Positions 19,685 to 28,024 of a DNA stretch of 64,000 bases are shown here, piece after piece. How positions within the stretch are numbered: the stretch's first letter is position 1; every line of letters starts with the position of its first letter. The position numbers were made by a program, and so were the translations under genes. Source of the DNA: Kosakonia sp. BYX6 (lineage in GTDB: Bacteria > Pseudomonadota > Gammaproteobacteria > Enterobacterales > Enterobacteriaceae); contig NZ_CP151800.1 in NCBI RefSeq assembly GCF_038449125.1, positions 3,320,406 through 3,384,405 on the forward strand, in the 5' to 3' direction. Below the pieces are notes generated by a model that had not been told where the DNA came from, searched no databases, and worked only from the letters and a program-made list of their open reading frames with translations.

Positions 19685-20299
19685 ATGATCAACCACCTGC
19701 AACTTCAAGAACTCGTTTCTGCCTGCCACTGGATTGGTGCAAAAGGCTGGGCACCCGCGACCGGCGGCAATATGTCCGTGCGTCAAAACACTGACTGGTG
19801 CTGGCTAAGCGAATCCGGCAAAGATAAAGGCAGCCTGACGCCGGATGATTTTTTGCAGGTGTCGATTGCCGACAACCATGCGCCCTCCGGCCGTAAACCT
19901 TCCGCCGAAACCGGCCTGCATACGCTGATTTACCGTCTTTACCCCGAAGCCAATGCCGTTTTGCACGTCCATACCGTTAACGCCACTGTGCTGTCGCGCG
20001 TGGAGAAATCCACCGCGCTGCAACTGAGTGGCTACGAGATGCAAAAATCGCTGAGCGGGCAAACCACTCATCTGGACACCGTGCCGGTGGCGATTTTCGA
20101 CAACGATCAGGATATCGACGCACTGGCAAAACGCATCGCGGAGTATGCACAAGCACATCCCTTACGTTATGGTTTCCTGCTGCGCGGCCACGGGTTGACC
20201 TGCTGGGGGCGCGATGTCGCCGAAGCCCGCCGTCATCTGGAAGGGCTGGAGTTTTTATTTGAATGCGAAATGCAGCGCCGCCTGCTGGAGAAATTATGA
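19685..20299 (+). CDS. mtnB: Methylthioribulose-1-phosphate dehydratase
   Basis: Zinc class II aldolase-fold enzyme that dehydrates 5-methylthioribulose-1-phosphate to 2,3-diketo-5-methylthiopentyl-1-phosphate in methionine salvage. 204 residues; TGGNMSVR near the N-terminus, the H94-V-H96 metal pair in AVLHVHTVN and a third His in [11 protein letters not shown]. Good ribosome site (AAGGAAG). First gene of mtnBCD, translationally coupled to mtnC by ATGA. Confidence 0.95.
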   Translation: MINHLQLQELVSACHWIGAKGWAPATGGNMSVRQNTDWCWLSESGKDKGSLTPDDFLQVSIADNHAPSGRKPSAETGLHTLIYRLYPEANAVLHVHTVNATVLSRVEKSTALQLSGYEMQKSLSGQTTHLDTVPVAIFDNDQDIDALAKRIAEYAQAHPLRYGFLLRGHGLTCWGRDVAEARRHLEGLEFLFECEMQRRLLEKL

Positions 20300-20985
20300 T
20301 CCGCGCTATCGTGACCGATATTGAAGGCACCACCAGTGATATCCGCTTTGTGCACAACGTGTTGTTCCCCTACGCCCGCGAGCGGCTGGCAGGTTTTGTG
20401 AATGCGCAGCAGTACCAGGAGCCTGTCAGCACGATTTTGAATAATCTGCGCGACGAAGTGGGTCAGCCGAATGCCAATACGGCAGAGCTTATCGACATTC
20501 TGTTTGCCTTTATGGATGAAGACCGCAAATCAACGGCGCTGAAGGCGTTGCAGGGCATTATCTGGCGCGACGGCTATGTGAATGGCGATTTTACCGGGCA
20601 TCTTTACCCGGACGTGCTGCCCGCGCTGGAAAACTGGAAGGCACAGGGTCTTGATCTGTATGTATATTCCTCTGGCTCTGTTGCTGCGCAAAAACTGTTA
20701 TTTGGCTACAGCGATGAAGGTGATATTACTCATTTGTTCAGCGGATATTTCGACACGCTGGTTGGTGCGAAACGCGAGGTGCAGTCGTATCGCAATATTG
20801 CGACGCAACTTGGTCTGCCGCCCTCTTCCATCCTGTTCCTCTCTGATATTCATCAGGAGTTGGACGCCGCCGAAGAAGCCGGTTTTCGCACCACACAATT
20901 AATTCGCGGTGATGATGACGCAGCCAGCCATCATCACCAGGTTAACTCATTCAGCACCATTAAGCCGGAGCAGATCCCTTCATGA
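20296..20985 (+). CDS. mtnC: Enolase-phosphatase E1
   Basis: HAD-superfamily bifunctional enzyme: enolises 2,3-diketo-5-methylthiopentyl-1-phosphate and removes the phosphate to give acireductone. 229 residues from [16 protein letters not shown], where D8 and E10 form the variant DxE motif of this family; [14 protein letters not shown] and [16 protein letters not shown] are the other HAD motifs. The start overlaps the mtnB stop and the end overlaps the mtnD start, so the three genes form a tight operon. Confidence 0.96.
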   Translation: MIRAIVTDIEGTTSDIRFVHNVLFPYARERLAGFVNAQQYQEPVSTILNNLRDEVGQPNANTAELIDILFAFMDEDRKSTALKALQGIIWRDGYVNGDFTGHLYPDVLPALENWKAQGLDLYVYSSGSVAAQKLLFGYSDEGDITHLFSGYFDTLVGAKREVQSYRNIATQLGLPPSSILFLSDIHQELDAAEEAGFRTTQLIRGDDDAASHHHQVNSFSTIKPEQIPS

Positions 20986-21524
20986 GCGCACTGACGATTT
21001 ATACCGATAATGATGCCAGCACGCCGGTGTGGCAGAGCACCGAAGCCAGTGAAATTCAGCAGCAACTGAACACCAAGGGTGTGCGTTTCGAGCGCTGGCA
21101 AGCCGACCGCGATTTAGGCGCCAACCCAACGCCGGAAACGGTGATCACCGCTTATCAACACGCGATCGATAAACTGGTCGCCGAGAAAGGCTACCAAAGC
21201 TGGGACGTGATCAGCCTGCGCGCCGATAACCCGCAAAAAGAGGCGATGCGCGCCAAATTCCTCAACGAACATACCCACGGCGAAGACGAAGTGCGTTTTT
21301 TTGTGGAAGGCGCCGGGCTGTTCTGCCTGCATATCGGCAACGAAGTGTACCAGGTGCTGTGCGAGAAAAATGACCTGATCTCCGTACCCGCCGGAACACC
21401 GCACTGGTTTGATATGGGTTCAGAGCCGAATTTTACCGCAATCAGGATTTTCGATAATCCCGAGGGTTGGATTGCACAATTTACCGGCAATGATATTGCG
21501 GACGGGTATCCGCGGTTGGCTTGA
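20982..21524 (+). CDS. mtnD: Acireductone dioxygenase
   Basis: Cupin metalloenzyme. With Fe(II) it makes 2-oxo-4-methylthiobutanoate plus formate; with Ni(II) it makes methylthiopropionate, CO and formate, an off-pathway product. 180 residues; metal ligands H97, H99, E103 and H141 (EHTHGEDE and TPHW) match the Klebsiella enzyme exactly. Last gene of the operon; its product is the substrate for YbdL transamination. Confidence 0.97.
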   Translation: MSALTIYTDNDASTPVWQSTEASEIQQQLNTKGVRFERWQADRDLGANPTPETVITAYQHAIDKLVAEKGYQSWDVISLRADNPQKEAMRAKFLNEHTHGEDEVRFFVEGAGLFCLHIGNEVYQVLCEKNDLISVPAGTPHWFDMGSEPNFTAIRIFDNPEGWIAQFTGNDIADGYPRLA

Positions 21525-21528
21525 TAAT

Positions 21529-21552
21529 GAAAGGCTCCTTTCGGGGCCTTTC
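21529..21552 (+). terminator. Hairpin after mtnBCD
   Basis: GAAAGGC ... GCCTTTC with an imperfect apex; the U-tract is weak. Confidence 0.5.
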
Positions 21553-21634
21553 AACTATTCTTCGAGTCTTGTGATTTCACCATTTTTTCGGCAGCGCACG
21601 ATCATTAAGATGTTTTTATCAAGGCCATTTTTAG

Positions 21635-21934
21635 TTACTCAGTCTTCGCTGGTTCAACGCCAAGTGACAATTCGCAGGTTTGCTCAATCACGCTCTTCAG
21701 GGCTTTAACAACGGTCAGTAATGCCACTACGGGTGGAATATTTTTGATGATTATTACGATATAGGGATTCTCGAGAATTAATAATGCTGCATCAATCTTC
21801 TCTTTCCAGATGCTGTAATAAACTTTGCACATTTCATTACGTCCTGCCGGGAAAGGTGTATTTGCAAAAGCAGCAAGCTCGTCAATCGCTGCAAAAGCTA
21901 TTTCTAAGCTTTGGACATCATTATCGCCACTCAT
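21635..21934 (-). CDS. Small hypothetical protein, not recognised
   Basis: 99 residues. AGAGGG lies 8 nt before the ATG, which makes it a believable gene. The N-terminal half is acidic and helical (SGDNDVQSLEIAFAAIDELAAF) and the middle is hydrophobic (IVIIIKNIPPVVALLTVVKAL, about 58-78), possibly a single membrane helix. I know no family. It stands alone, convergent with mtnD, at the edge of A/T-rich DNA that begins the accessory block. Confidence 0.6.
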   Translation of the reverse strand: MSGDNDVQSLEIAFAAIDELAAFANTPFPAGRNEMCKVYYSIWKEKIDAALLILENPYIVIIIKNIPPVVALLTVVKALKSVIEQTCELSLGVEPAKTE

Positions 21935-22379
21935 ATATTACCCTCTGGTTGCTAATGCATAGCCGTTCTATGCTCTTTAAGAGTAGAAATAACTGCGTCG
22001 AAGGAAAATCATGCTTTTTCATGAATACGAACGGTTATAACTCACCTCACCTTCGCATGATTCTTTATGCAGAAGGATGACTTCCCACTGAAGATATATT
22101 TCAGCGTCACTTCAATTAATGGTTGAATATCCGTAAAAATGTAGAATATATCATTAACAAAATAACAACGACCTCTCGATATATTCTATAAAAGGGGCAG
22201 TTTAACTTTCGCAAAAATTGACTTTTACATTGTATTTTCTCATTATTTCAATGAGTAACCAACTTCTGGAGTACAAGGTAATTCTCCCGATATTTTTATT
22301 AAATTAGGCATGAAGATTTCACTTTAGTCGCCGATAAAAATAACGTCCCCATTCGATATGGATAGCACCTGAGGCCGTT
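21935..22379. other. A/T-rich intergenic region before the chemoreceptor
   Basis: 445 bp with no convincing gene; an open frame at 21784-22080 lacks a ribosome site and overlaps the opposite-strand gene. The notable element is a sigma-28 promoter at 22311-22337. The remainder is low-G+C and featureless to my reading. Confidence 0.6.
22311..22337 (+). promoter_or_regulatory. Sigma-28 (FliA) flagellar promoter
   Basis: TGAAGATT, an 11-nt spacer, then GCCGATAA. The consensus is TAAAGTTT-N11-GCCGATAA: 6 of 8 at -35, 8 of 8 at -10 and the exact spacing. It is 43 bp upstream of the chemoreceptor start, so the receptor is a late flagellar gene. Confidence 0.92.
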
Positions 22380-23918
22380 ATGACCATCTTAAGAAAATTG
22401 TTGTTTGTATTTGCTGTGACCTTTCTTGCCATGCTGCTACTCGGTGGTTTGAGCATCAGAGCGTTAGATAACGCACAGGATCGTTTTGATTATGTTATTG
22501 ATAATAGTCTGCCTAGTATCAGTAAATTGAGCGAGGCTGCGCAGCATCGTGAGGAAGCAAGGCGACAAATATTAATGTCGTTATTAGTCAGTGAAGAAGA
22601 TGTATTTATTAAACATATGGCACAGGCCAAAGATGAATTGAATAAAACCAATGAAATCTTTGATTATTATACTTCCCGGCTGATCAGTGATAAGGCTGAT
22701 GCGCAATTATTGAAAAAGACCCGCGATGCATTTAATGATTATGTGCAAAAGACTGACGCGATGGTCGGTGTTTATCACAGTCAAGGCATCGACGCTGCAC
22801 GAAGAATGGTGTCCGACGGTGGCGCGACGGCCATTGCGTCTGTCGCGCTAAGCGCGGATTTAACAGAGATGCTGGCGCATAATTACACGATTGCCAAACT
22901 GTATGCGGAAAATAACCATACGCAATATATCAATACCTTCTGGCTGCTACTGGGGATGATTATCTTTTTAGTCACTCTGGTCGCCGTATTCGCCTCTGCT
23001 ATTCTTCGCTATTTAAGTAAAGGCTTAAAAAGTTTGCAAACCAGTATGGGATTAATCAGCCACTCGCTGGATTTGACCCACAAAGTTGATTTGCATAAAA
23101 GGGATGAATTGGGCGCGACGGCGGAAAGTTTTAACACGCTGGTGGAGAAAATCAGGTTCGTGTTAACCAATGTAAAAGACGCCAGTCACGAGGTGGATAC
23201 CGCCGCCAGTGAAATCGCGAAAAGCAATGATGACCTCTCTTCCCGTACCGAATCTCAGGCGTCGTCACTGGAACAGACCGCCGCCAGCATGAATGAGCTT
23301 TCGGTCACCGTGAAACACAATATGGATAATGCGCAGGAAGCCAATGCGTTTATTGGCCGCGTGCAAACCATGGTGAATGAAAGTCACCGCGAATTGAGTT
23401 CGCTGCAAAAATCCATTGATGATATTTCGGCGTCTTCGGCGAAGATTTCTGAAATCACCGACATTATTGATGGCATCGCTTTCCAGACCAATATTCTGGC
23501 GCTGAACGCCGCGGTCGAAGCCGCCCGCGCGGGTGAGCAAGGAAAAGGGTTTGCAGTGGTCGCAGGCGAAGTGCGATCCCTGTCGCAGCGCTCGTCGGTC
23601 GCGGCTCGCGATATCCGCAGGCTTATCGACGAAGCCATTAAAAATGTCAGCCAGGGCGTCAATTACGCCGCAAATGTCACCACGCGGATGAACGACGCGC
23701 TGGGTGCGGTGGATGAAACGACAGTGCTCATCAATCAAGTGAATCACTCTTCCACCGAGCAAAGCTACGGCATTGAACAGGTCAACGTCGCCGTCAGCCA
23801 GATGGAAGGTAACTTGCAGCAAAACGCCGCAATGGTGGAAGAGATGGCGACCGCCGCCAATTCACTCAGCCACCAGGCAGGCAAACTATTGAACGATGTA
23901 AACGCGTTTAAGCTTTAA
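22380..23918 (+). CDS. Methyl-accepting chemotaxis protein
   Basis: 512-residue transmembrane chemoreceptor. TM1 about 5-25, a periplasmic helical domain about 30-186 (four-helix-bundle type, ligand unknown), TM2 about 187-209, HAMP about 211-263, then the cytoplasmic coiled coil with the conserved tip EITDIIDGIAFQTNILALN and AARAGEQGKGFAVVA. Glutamine/glutamate methylation-type positions occur on both arms (SLEQTAASMNEL). It ends ...LLNDVNAFKL and lacks the NWETF pentapeptide that recruits CheR/CheB on Tar and Tsr, so it may adapt with help from other receptors. Driven by its own sigma-28 promoter; no che or fli genes are nearby. Confidence 0.93.
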   Translation: MTILRKLLFVFAVTFLAMLLLGGLSIRALDNAQDRFDYVIDNSLPSISKLSEAAQHREEARRQILMSLLVSEEDVFIKHMAQAKDELNKTNEIFDYYTSRLISDKADAQLLKKTRDAFNDYVQKTDAMVGVYHSQGIDAARRMVSDGGATAIASVALSADLTEMLAHNYTIAKLYAENNHTQYINTFWLLLGMIIFLVTLVAVFASAILRYLSKGLKSLQTSMGLISHSLDLTHKVDLHKRDELGATAESFNTLVEKIRFVLTNVKDASHEVDTAASEIAKSNDDLSSRTESQASSLEQTAASMNELSVTVKHNMDNAQEANAFIGRVQTMVNESHRELSSLQKSIDDISASSAKISEITDIIDGIAFQTNILALNAAVEAARAGEQGKGFAVVAGEVRSLSQRSSVAARDIRRLIDEAIKNVSQGVNYAANVTTRMNDALGAVDETTVLINQVNHSSTEQSYGIEQVNVAVSQMEGNLQQNAAMVEEMATAANSLSHQAGKLLNDVNAFKL

Positions 23919-23923
23919 CAAAC

Positions 23924-23960
23924 ATGCCGGATGGCGGCTGTCGCCTTATCCGGCCTACAA
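23924..23960. repeat. REP element
   Basis: ATGCCGGATGGCGGCTGTCG / CCTTATCCGGCCTAC unit directly after the chemoreceptor stop. Confidence 0.85.
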
Positions 23961-24179
23961 AATGTGTAAACCCGCTAAGCGCTAGCAGGCATTTTAGCTA
24001 ATGAGAAATCCCAAAATGGGCAGCCGTGATGGCCGAATTCAGCACGAGTGATAGACTGATTTGCGCTATCGCCTTCATTACGATGGATAACAAAGTTTCA
24101 CAATCTGGGATAACAGGAAACTAATTAACTGATGGACACGCCGCGTTAATCAGCGCGGTCAGATGAAAGGAATATCACT

Positions 24180-25103
24180 ATGGCTAATCCACTCCCACGG
24201 GTGTTTCGGCTTACCGGTTCCGTAGGCACATGCGGTACTAACAACCCTGACGACGTAAAACTCCTTCAAAAAATGATCATTCATGCAGGTTACAACGACA
24301 TTTCCAAACACGCTGTCCGTGCAAACGGTCGATGCGACAGAGAAACGGAATACGCCATTCTTTGGCTTCAGCGTCTGCAAAATATGTCACCGTCTGGGCT
24401 ACTGCACCCGATGGAAACCTGGTTTTTTAAAATGTTTAGCAACGCCATCACCCCGGGCTGGCGACCACAGCATACTGTTGGACCGCTACATGTACGGGAA
24501 GGCCAAATCACTTTTGATGCGGAAGGAAAAGATTACATCACCGCTGTTGCTCCGTTTCGCCAGCCTCAACGTATGCCTAATTTTTCGAGAATTTTGCACT
24601 GGCCGGGAAAAGCGTCTGGTGTCACGCTTGGACGTGGTTATGATATGAAACATCGCAGCGCAGGACAGATCCAAGTTGAAATGAGGTCAGCGGGTATCGA
24701 AGAGTACAAAGCCATAATTTGCTCAAAAGCTGCTCACCTTTACGGGCGAGAAGCTGCAATATTCGTTAGGGATTATGGACCTTTGGTGGGCGAAATAACT
24801 CACTTTCAGCAAGTGCGTCTATTTGAAACCATCTATCCTGATTATCTAAAACTCGCTGAATATTACTATAAAACCTATACTTCAGGCCAAGTGATAATTA
24901 TCAATGCAACACCATGGATTAATATCAATAAAAAGATTAAAGATGTATTTGTCGATATAGCGTTTCAGGGTGTTGATAATATCAAAACCCTTACAGCATG
25001 TGTAGCCAAAAATAACAAATCAAAGCTTATTGAATTTATAACAGCCAGTAGTTTTTATATGTCTTATGAGGCAAACAGGAAAAGGATTAATTATCTCAAA
25101 TGA
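24180..25103 (+). CDS. Peptidoglycan-binding, lysozyme-like (pesticin-type) putative effector
   Basis: 307 residues without a signal peptide. Residues about 14-92 fit a peptidoglycan-binding domain of the kind in secreted effectors (GTNNPDDVKLLQKMI ... NGRCDRETEYAILWLQ). Residues about 105-200 resemble the pesticin/T4-lysozyme-like glycosidase fold: FDAEG (E115) then SGVTLGRGYD, where T149 and D155 have the same T-x5-D spacing as the catalytic pair of pesticin. AAGGA precedes the ATG. The stop overlaps the next gene, which encodes a periplasmic lysozyme-inhibitor-like protein. A wall-degrading effector (type VI secretion or similar) is inferred; no vgrG, hcp or paar gene is adjacent. A/T-richer than the backbone, suggesting transfer. 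Confidence 0.78.
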   Translation: MANPLPRVFRLTGSVGTCGTNNPDDVKLLQKMIIHAGYNDISKHAVRANGRCDRETEYAILWLQRLQNMSPSGLLHPMETWFFKMFSNAITPGWRPQHTVGPLHVREGQITFDAEGKDYITAVAPFRQPQRMPNFSRILHWPGKASGVTLGRGYDMKHRSAGQIQVEMRSAGIEEYKAIICSKAAHLYGREAAIFVRDYGPLVGEITHFQQVRLFETIYPDYLKLAEYYYKTYTSGQVIIINATPWININKKIKDVFVDIAFQGVDNIKTLTACVAKNNKSKLIEFITASSFYMSYEANRKRINYLK

Positions 25104-25555
25104 AAATCTCTCAGATTGTATTCATAGCTCTCTCTCTGGCAACTTTCGCCACTCAAGCCGCGTCGTTTCAATTTGGAAAAGAAGTTAAAAACTGCCTTAC
25201 GTTACCGTCATTCGGTGATAATGTAAAAACGCAATCCCAATGCAAAGAAGAAGCAAAAGCCGCTTCGGAAAAATCATTAAATAACACAATCACCAGGCTT
25301 CATAAAAGAATTAAGGACGATTACAACACACCCTATCACCTGAATGATATTGACGGTGTAAAAATTAAAGATGTGTTCTGGGAGAAATTTATTAATTCAC
25401 AAAAGTCGTGGTCCTCATCCAGAGAGGAAATATGCTCCGCCATGGCATCTTTAGTTGGGGAATGGGCTGAAAGCCAGGATGATATTCAAACCCAATGTAT
25501 TCTGGATCAAAATAAAGGCAGGGAGCGCTACCTTAAAGAGATATATTTGAAATAA
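25100..25555 (+). CDS. LprI-like periplasmic lysozyme-inhibitor, putative immunity protein
   Basis: 151 residues with a clear signal peptide (1-20, ATQA/AS). The C-terminal half has the LprI/DUF1311 pattern: W94, then SQKSWSSSREEIC (W104, R108, C112), C133 and R141; C32 and C48 add a second pair for disulfides. LprI proteins are known to inhibit lysozyme. Its ATG overlaps the stop of the lysozyme-like gene, so the two are translationally coupled. The arrangement (cytosolic toxin, exported partner) is what is expected for protection of the periplasmic wall from kin-delivered muramidase. Immunity function is inferred. Confidence 0.75.
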   Translation: MKISQIVFIALSLATFATQAASFQFGKEVKNCLTLPSFGDNVKTQSQCKEEAKAASEKSLNNTITRLHKRIKDDYNTPYHLNDIDGVKIKDVFWEKFINSQKSWSSSREEICSAMASLVGEWAESQDDIQTQCILDQNKGRERYLKEIYLK

Positions 25556-25600
25556 GTCATCTCTGTAAATAGCCAGATACAACTGATAAAACCGAAGAGA

Positions 25601-25633
25601 AAAGCCCGCACACATAGGTGAGCGGGCTTTTTT
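25601..25633. terminator. Terminator after the effector/immunity pair
   Basis: AAAGCCCGC / GCGGGCTTT with a 12-nt loop and T run; A-rich on the other side, so it also suits the opposite-strand remnant that ends at 25643. Confidence 0.88.
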
Positions 25634-25642
25634 ATAAGCGAC

Positions 25643-26002
25643 TTAGAAGAACGTCACCAAACTCAGGTTAAACCGGTCATCCTGCGATTCGCCGCTTTGG
25701 CTGCCGCGCGCATATTCCAGCGACAACATGGCGTTGTTCGGGCTGGCGTCTTCGGTAAACGGAATATCGCTGTTCTCGAATTGCAGGTGTTGGGTTTCAT
25801 TCTGCACATCCATCAACACCAGGGTGGAGGTGTTGAAATCACGCCCGCGTACCCAGTGGTAGCCGACACGCGTCGAAAGGCGCTGGAAGCGATCGCGCGA
25901 CGTCACCCCGCAGTCGGTTTTCGGTTTGGTACGGCTGTCCACCCCTTCCACGTTCAGCCAAAAACCATCGTTACCGAGCGGCACAATCCCCCCGTCGCCC
26001 AC
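25643..26002 (-). pseudogene. C-terminal remnant of an outer-membrane beta-barrel-like protein
   Basis: 119 codons with no plausible start: the only in-frame initiator is a GTG without a ribosome site, and reading upstream the frame runs into a stop inside a REP element (26033-26066). The protein ends in alternating strands and a terminal Phe-Phe (FNLSLVTFF), as in barrel proteins recognised by the Bam complex. It therefore looks like the surviving 3' end of a longer gene lost by a deletion whose joint carries the REP. I could not name the parent family. Confidence 0.6.
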
Positions 26003-26032
26003 CAGCGACGCGGGCGTACATATTGGGAGGTT

Positions 26033-26066
26033 TGTAGGCCGGATAAGCGTTTACGCGCCATCCGGC
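26033..26066. repeat. REP element at a truncation joint
   Basis: GTAGGCCGGATAAGCG ... CGCGCCATCCGGC, abutting the upstream limit of the barrel remnant. Confidence 0.85.
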
Positions 26067-26192
26067 ATTCAGCGCGCCGGGCGTTTCGCAGTCGGCGAGT
26101 CGTTTACGGATTATTTTGTCTACCCTTAACAAGCACGTTCTGTGGCTTGAGTCGTGGTCACTTCCCGATTATTTCTCAATTAAGGAAGACCA

Positions 26193-26627
26193 ATGAAAAA
26201 TACCTCCGGACAATCGCGGGTCGCCGTGGTGCTCTATGAGCTGCTAAACCCCATCCCCCTCGGCTTTTTCGTTGCCGCGTGGATCTTCGATATTCTCTAT
26301 CTCAAAACCTTCCAGATAATGTGGACCGACGCGGCGAGCTGGCTTATCGCAATAGGCCTTATTATTGCCATCCTGCCGCGCTTGATAAACCTGGCGCAGG
26401 TGTGGATCACCCAGCGCCGCCTCGCCACGCCTGCGGTAAAAATCCATTTCTGGCTCTGGCTGATTGCCGTGGTGATCGAGATTTTTAACGCCTTTGTGCA
26501 CAGCCGCGATGCCTACGCCGTGGTGCCGCTCGGCGTGATTCTGTCTACGGTAGTGGTGGTTCTGCTGCTGATTGCTAACGTTCAGCTCGCCGTTTGCACG
26601 CGCGTCGGGAAAGGAGAAATCGCATGA
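26193..26627 (+). CDS. DUF2231-type four-helix membrane protein
   Basis: 144 residues with about four hydrophobic helices (PIPLGFFVAAWIFDILYL; WLIAIGLIIAILPRLINLA; FWLWLIAVVIEIFNAFVHS; VPLGVILSTVVVVLLLIANVQL), the layout of DUF2231 inner-membrane proteins. AAGGAAG precedes the ATG by 7 nt. The stop overlaps the start of the next gene, a lipoprotein dehydrogenase, so the two are a pair; DUF2231 proteins often accompany sorbosone-dehydrogenase-like genes. An electron-transfer or anchoring role is inference. Confidence 0.8.
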   Translation: MKNTSGQSRVAVVLYELLNPIPLGFFVAAWIFDILYLKTFQIMWTDAASWLIAIGLIIAILPRLINLAQVWITQRRLATPAVKIHFWLWLIAVVIEIFNAFVHSRDAYAVVPLGVILSTVVVVLLLIANVQLAVCTRVGKGEIA

Positions 26628-27922
26628 AAATGACCCGACACACACTGGCCGCATGTGTTCTCGCCGCGCTGCTCGCAGGCTGCGATCAGGGCGCCAATAT
26701 CGACCCGGTGAAACAGGTTGGCCCAGAACCCGAACTGCCAAAAGCGCAAAACTTCCTGATGCCGCCGATGCAGGTACCAGAAGGCGTGCCGTGGCAGCAA
26801 GGCCAGGCGCCGAAAGTCCCGGATGGGCTAAAAATTGAAAAAGTGGCGGACGGTCTGCAACACCCGCGCCAGCTTTATGTTTTGCCCAATAACGACGTTC
26901 TGGTCGCGGAAGCCAACGGCCCATCGAAACCGACCACGCGCCCGAAACAGTTGATTATGGGCGTAGTGCAACAGGCGTCCGGGAAAGGCGGCCCTGGCGG
27001 TAATCGCATCACGCTGCTGCGCAATGTCGATGGCAAATGGCAGAAGCACACCTTTATTGAAAACCTGCATTCACCGTTTGGTATACAACTGATCGGCAAC
27101 ACCTTGTGGGTTGCCAATGCCGACAGCCTGGTCAAATTCCCCTATCAGGAAGGCGAAACGACGATCAGTTCGCCTGGCGAAGTGGTGACGGAATTGCCGG
27201 GTGGGCCGATTAACCACCACTGGACGAAAGCGCTGCTGGCCAGCCCCGACGGCAGCAAGCTGTATGTCGGCGTCGGCTCTAACAGCAACATCACCGAAAA
27301 CGGCATTGGCGCAGAGTATCGCCGCGCCGCCGTGCTGGAAGTGGATGCTGCCAGCGGCGCCAGCCGCATTTACGCCAGCGGGCTGCGTAACCCAACGGGT
27401 CTGCAATGGGAACCGGAAAGCGGCGCGCTGTGGGCGGTGGTTAACGAGCGGGATGAAATCGGCTCCGATTTAGTGCCGGATTACATGACCTCGGTGAAAG
27501 AGAAAGGCTTCTACGGCTGGCCGTACAGCTACTTTGGTCAGCATGTCGATGAGCGCGTGAAACCGCAGCGCCCGGATCTGGTGAAACAGGCAATCAAGCC
27601 GGATTACGCGCTCAGTTCCCACGTCGCACCGCTCGGCCTGCTGTTTTACACCGGCGACAATATGCCGCAATACCGCGGCGGCGCGTTTGTCAGCGAGCAC
27701 GGGAGCTGGAACCGCACACCGCTTAACGGTTATCAAGTCGTATGGGTGAAATTTGAAAACGGTAAACCGGTCGGTCAACCGCTGCCGGTCATTACCGGGT
27801 TCCTCACCGATGACCAAAAGCAAGTACGCGGCTTGCCGGTCGGGCTGGCGATGGATAAGCAAGGCGGCGTGTTGGTTGCCGACGATGCCGGCAACGCAAT
27901 TTGGCGGGTGAGCGCTCGCTAA
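26624..27922 (+). CDS. PQQ-dependent sugar (L-sorbosone-type) dehydrogenase lipoprotein
   Basis: 432 residues from MKMTRHTLAACV, a start that overlaps the previous stop (ATGA). A lipobox LLAGC puts a lipid on C20, so the protein is membrane-tethered in the periplasm. The rest is a six-bladed beta-propeller of the soluble glucose/sorbosone dehydrogenase family (VADGLQHPRQLYVLPNNDVLVAEANG; GLRNPTGLQWEPESGALWAVVNERDEIG; SEHGSWNRTPLNGYQVVWV). Family members use PQQ and oxidise aldoses or sorbosone; the substrate here is unknown. No pqq genes are in the window. Confidence 0.85.
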   Translation: MKMTRHTLAACVLAALLAGCDQGANIDPVKQVGPEPELPKAQNFLMPPMQVPEGVPWQQGQAPKVPDGLKIEKVADGLQHPRQLYVLPNNDVLVAEANGPSKPTTRPKQLIMGVVQQASGKGGPGGNRITLLRNVDGKWQKHTFIENLHSPFGIQLIGNTLWVANADSLVKFPYQEGETTISSPGEVVTELPGGPINHHWTKALLASPDGSKLYVGVGSNSNITENGIGAEYRRAAVLEVDAASGASRIYASGLRNPTGLQWEPESGALWAVVNERDEIGSDLVPDYMTSVKEKGFYGWPYSYFGQHVDERVKPQRPDLVKQAIKPDYALSSHVAPLGLLFYTGDNMPQYRGGAFVSEHGSWNRTPLNGYQVVWVKFENGKPVGQPLPVITGFLTDDQKQVRGLPVGLAMDKQGGVLVADDAGNAIWRVSAR

Positions 27923-27927
27923 GAAAA

Positions 27928-27950
27928 ACCCTCTCCCGTCCGGGGAGGGT
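27928..27950. terminator. Hairpin after the dehydrogenase gene
   Basis: ACCCTCTCCC ... GGGGAGGGT between convergent genes; U-tract poor. Confidence 0.5.
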
Positions 27951-28024
27951 AACTTTCTTACCGATGCGGCTTCTGCGCTTGCCACAGCGCGACAACGCTC
28001 AGGAATACGCACTGGACGGGTCGC

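Noticed and set aside
21784-22080. 98-codon plus-strand frame after mtnD
   Set aside because: No ribosome site, overlaps the better-supported 99-residue gene on the other strand, odd composition.
24141-24158. Hairpin CCGCG/CGCGG just upstream of the effector gene as a terminator or riboswitch
   Set aside because: Only 5 bp of stem with an 8-nt loop, no U-tract and no recognisable RNA motif; probably incidental.
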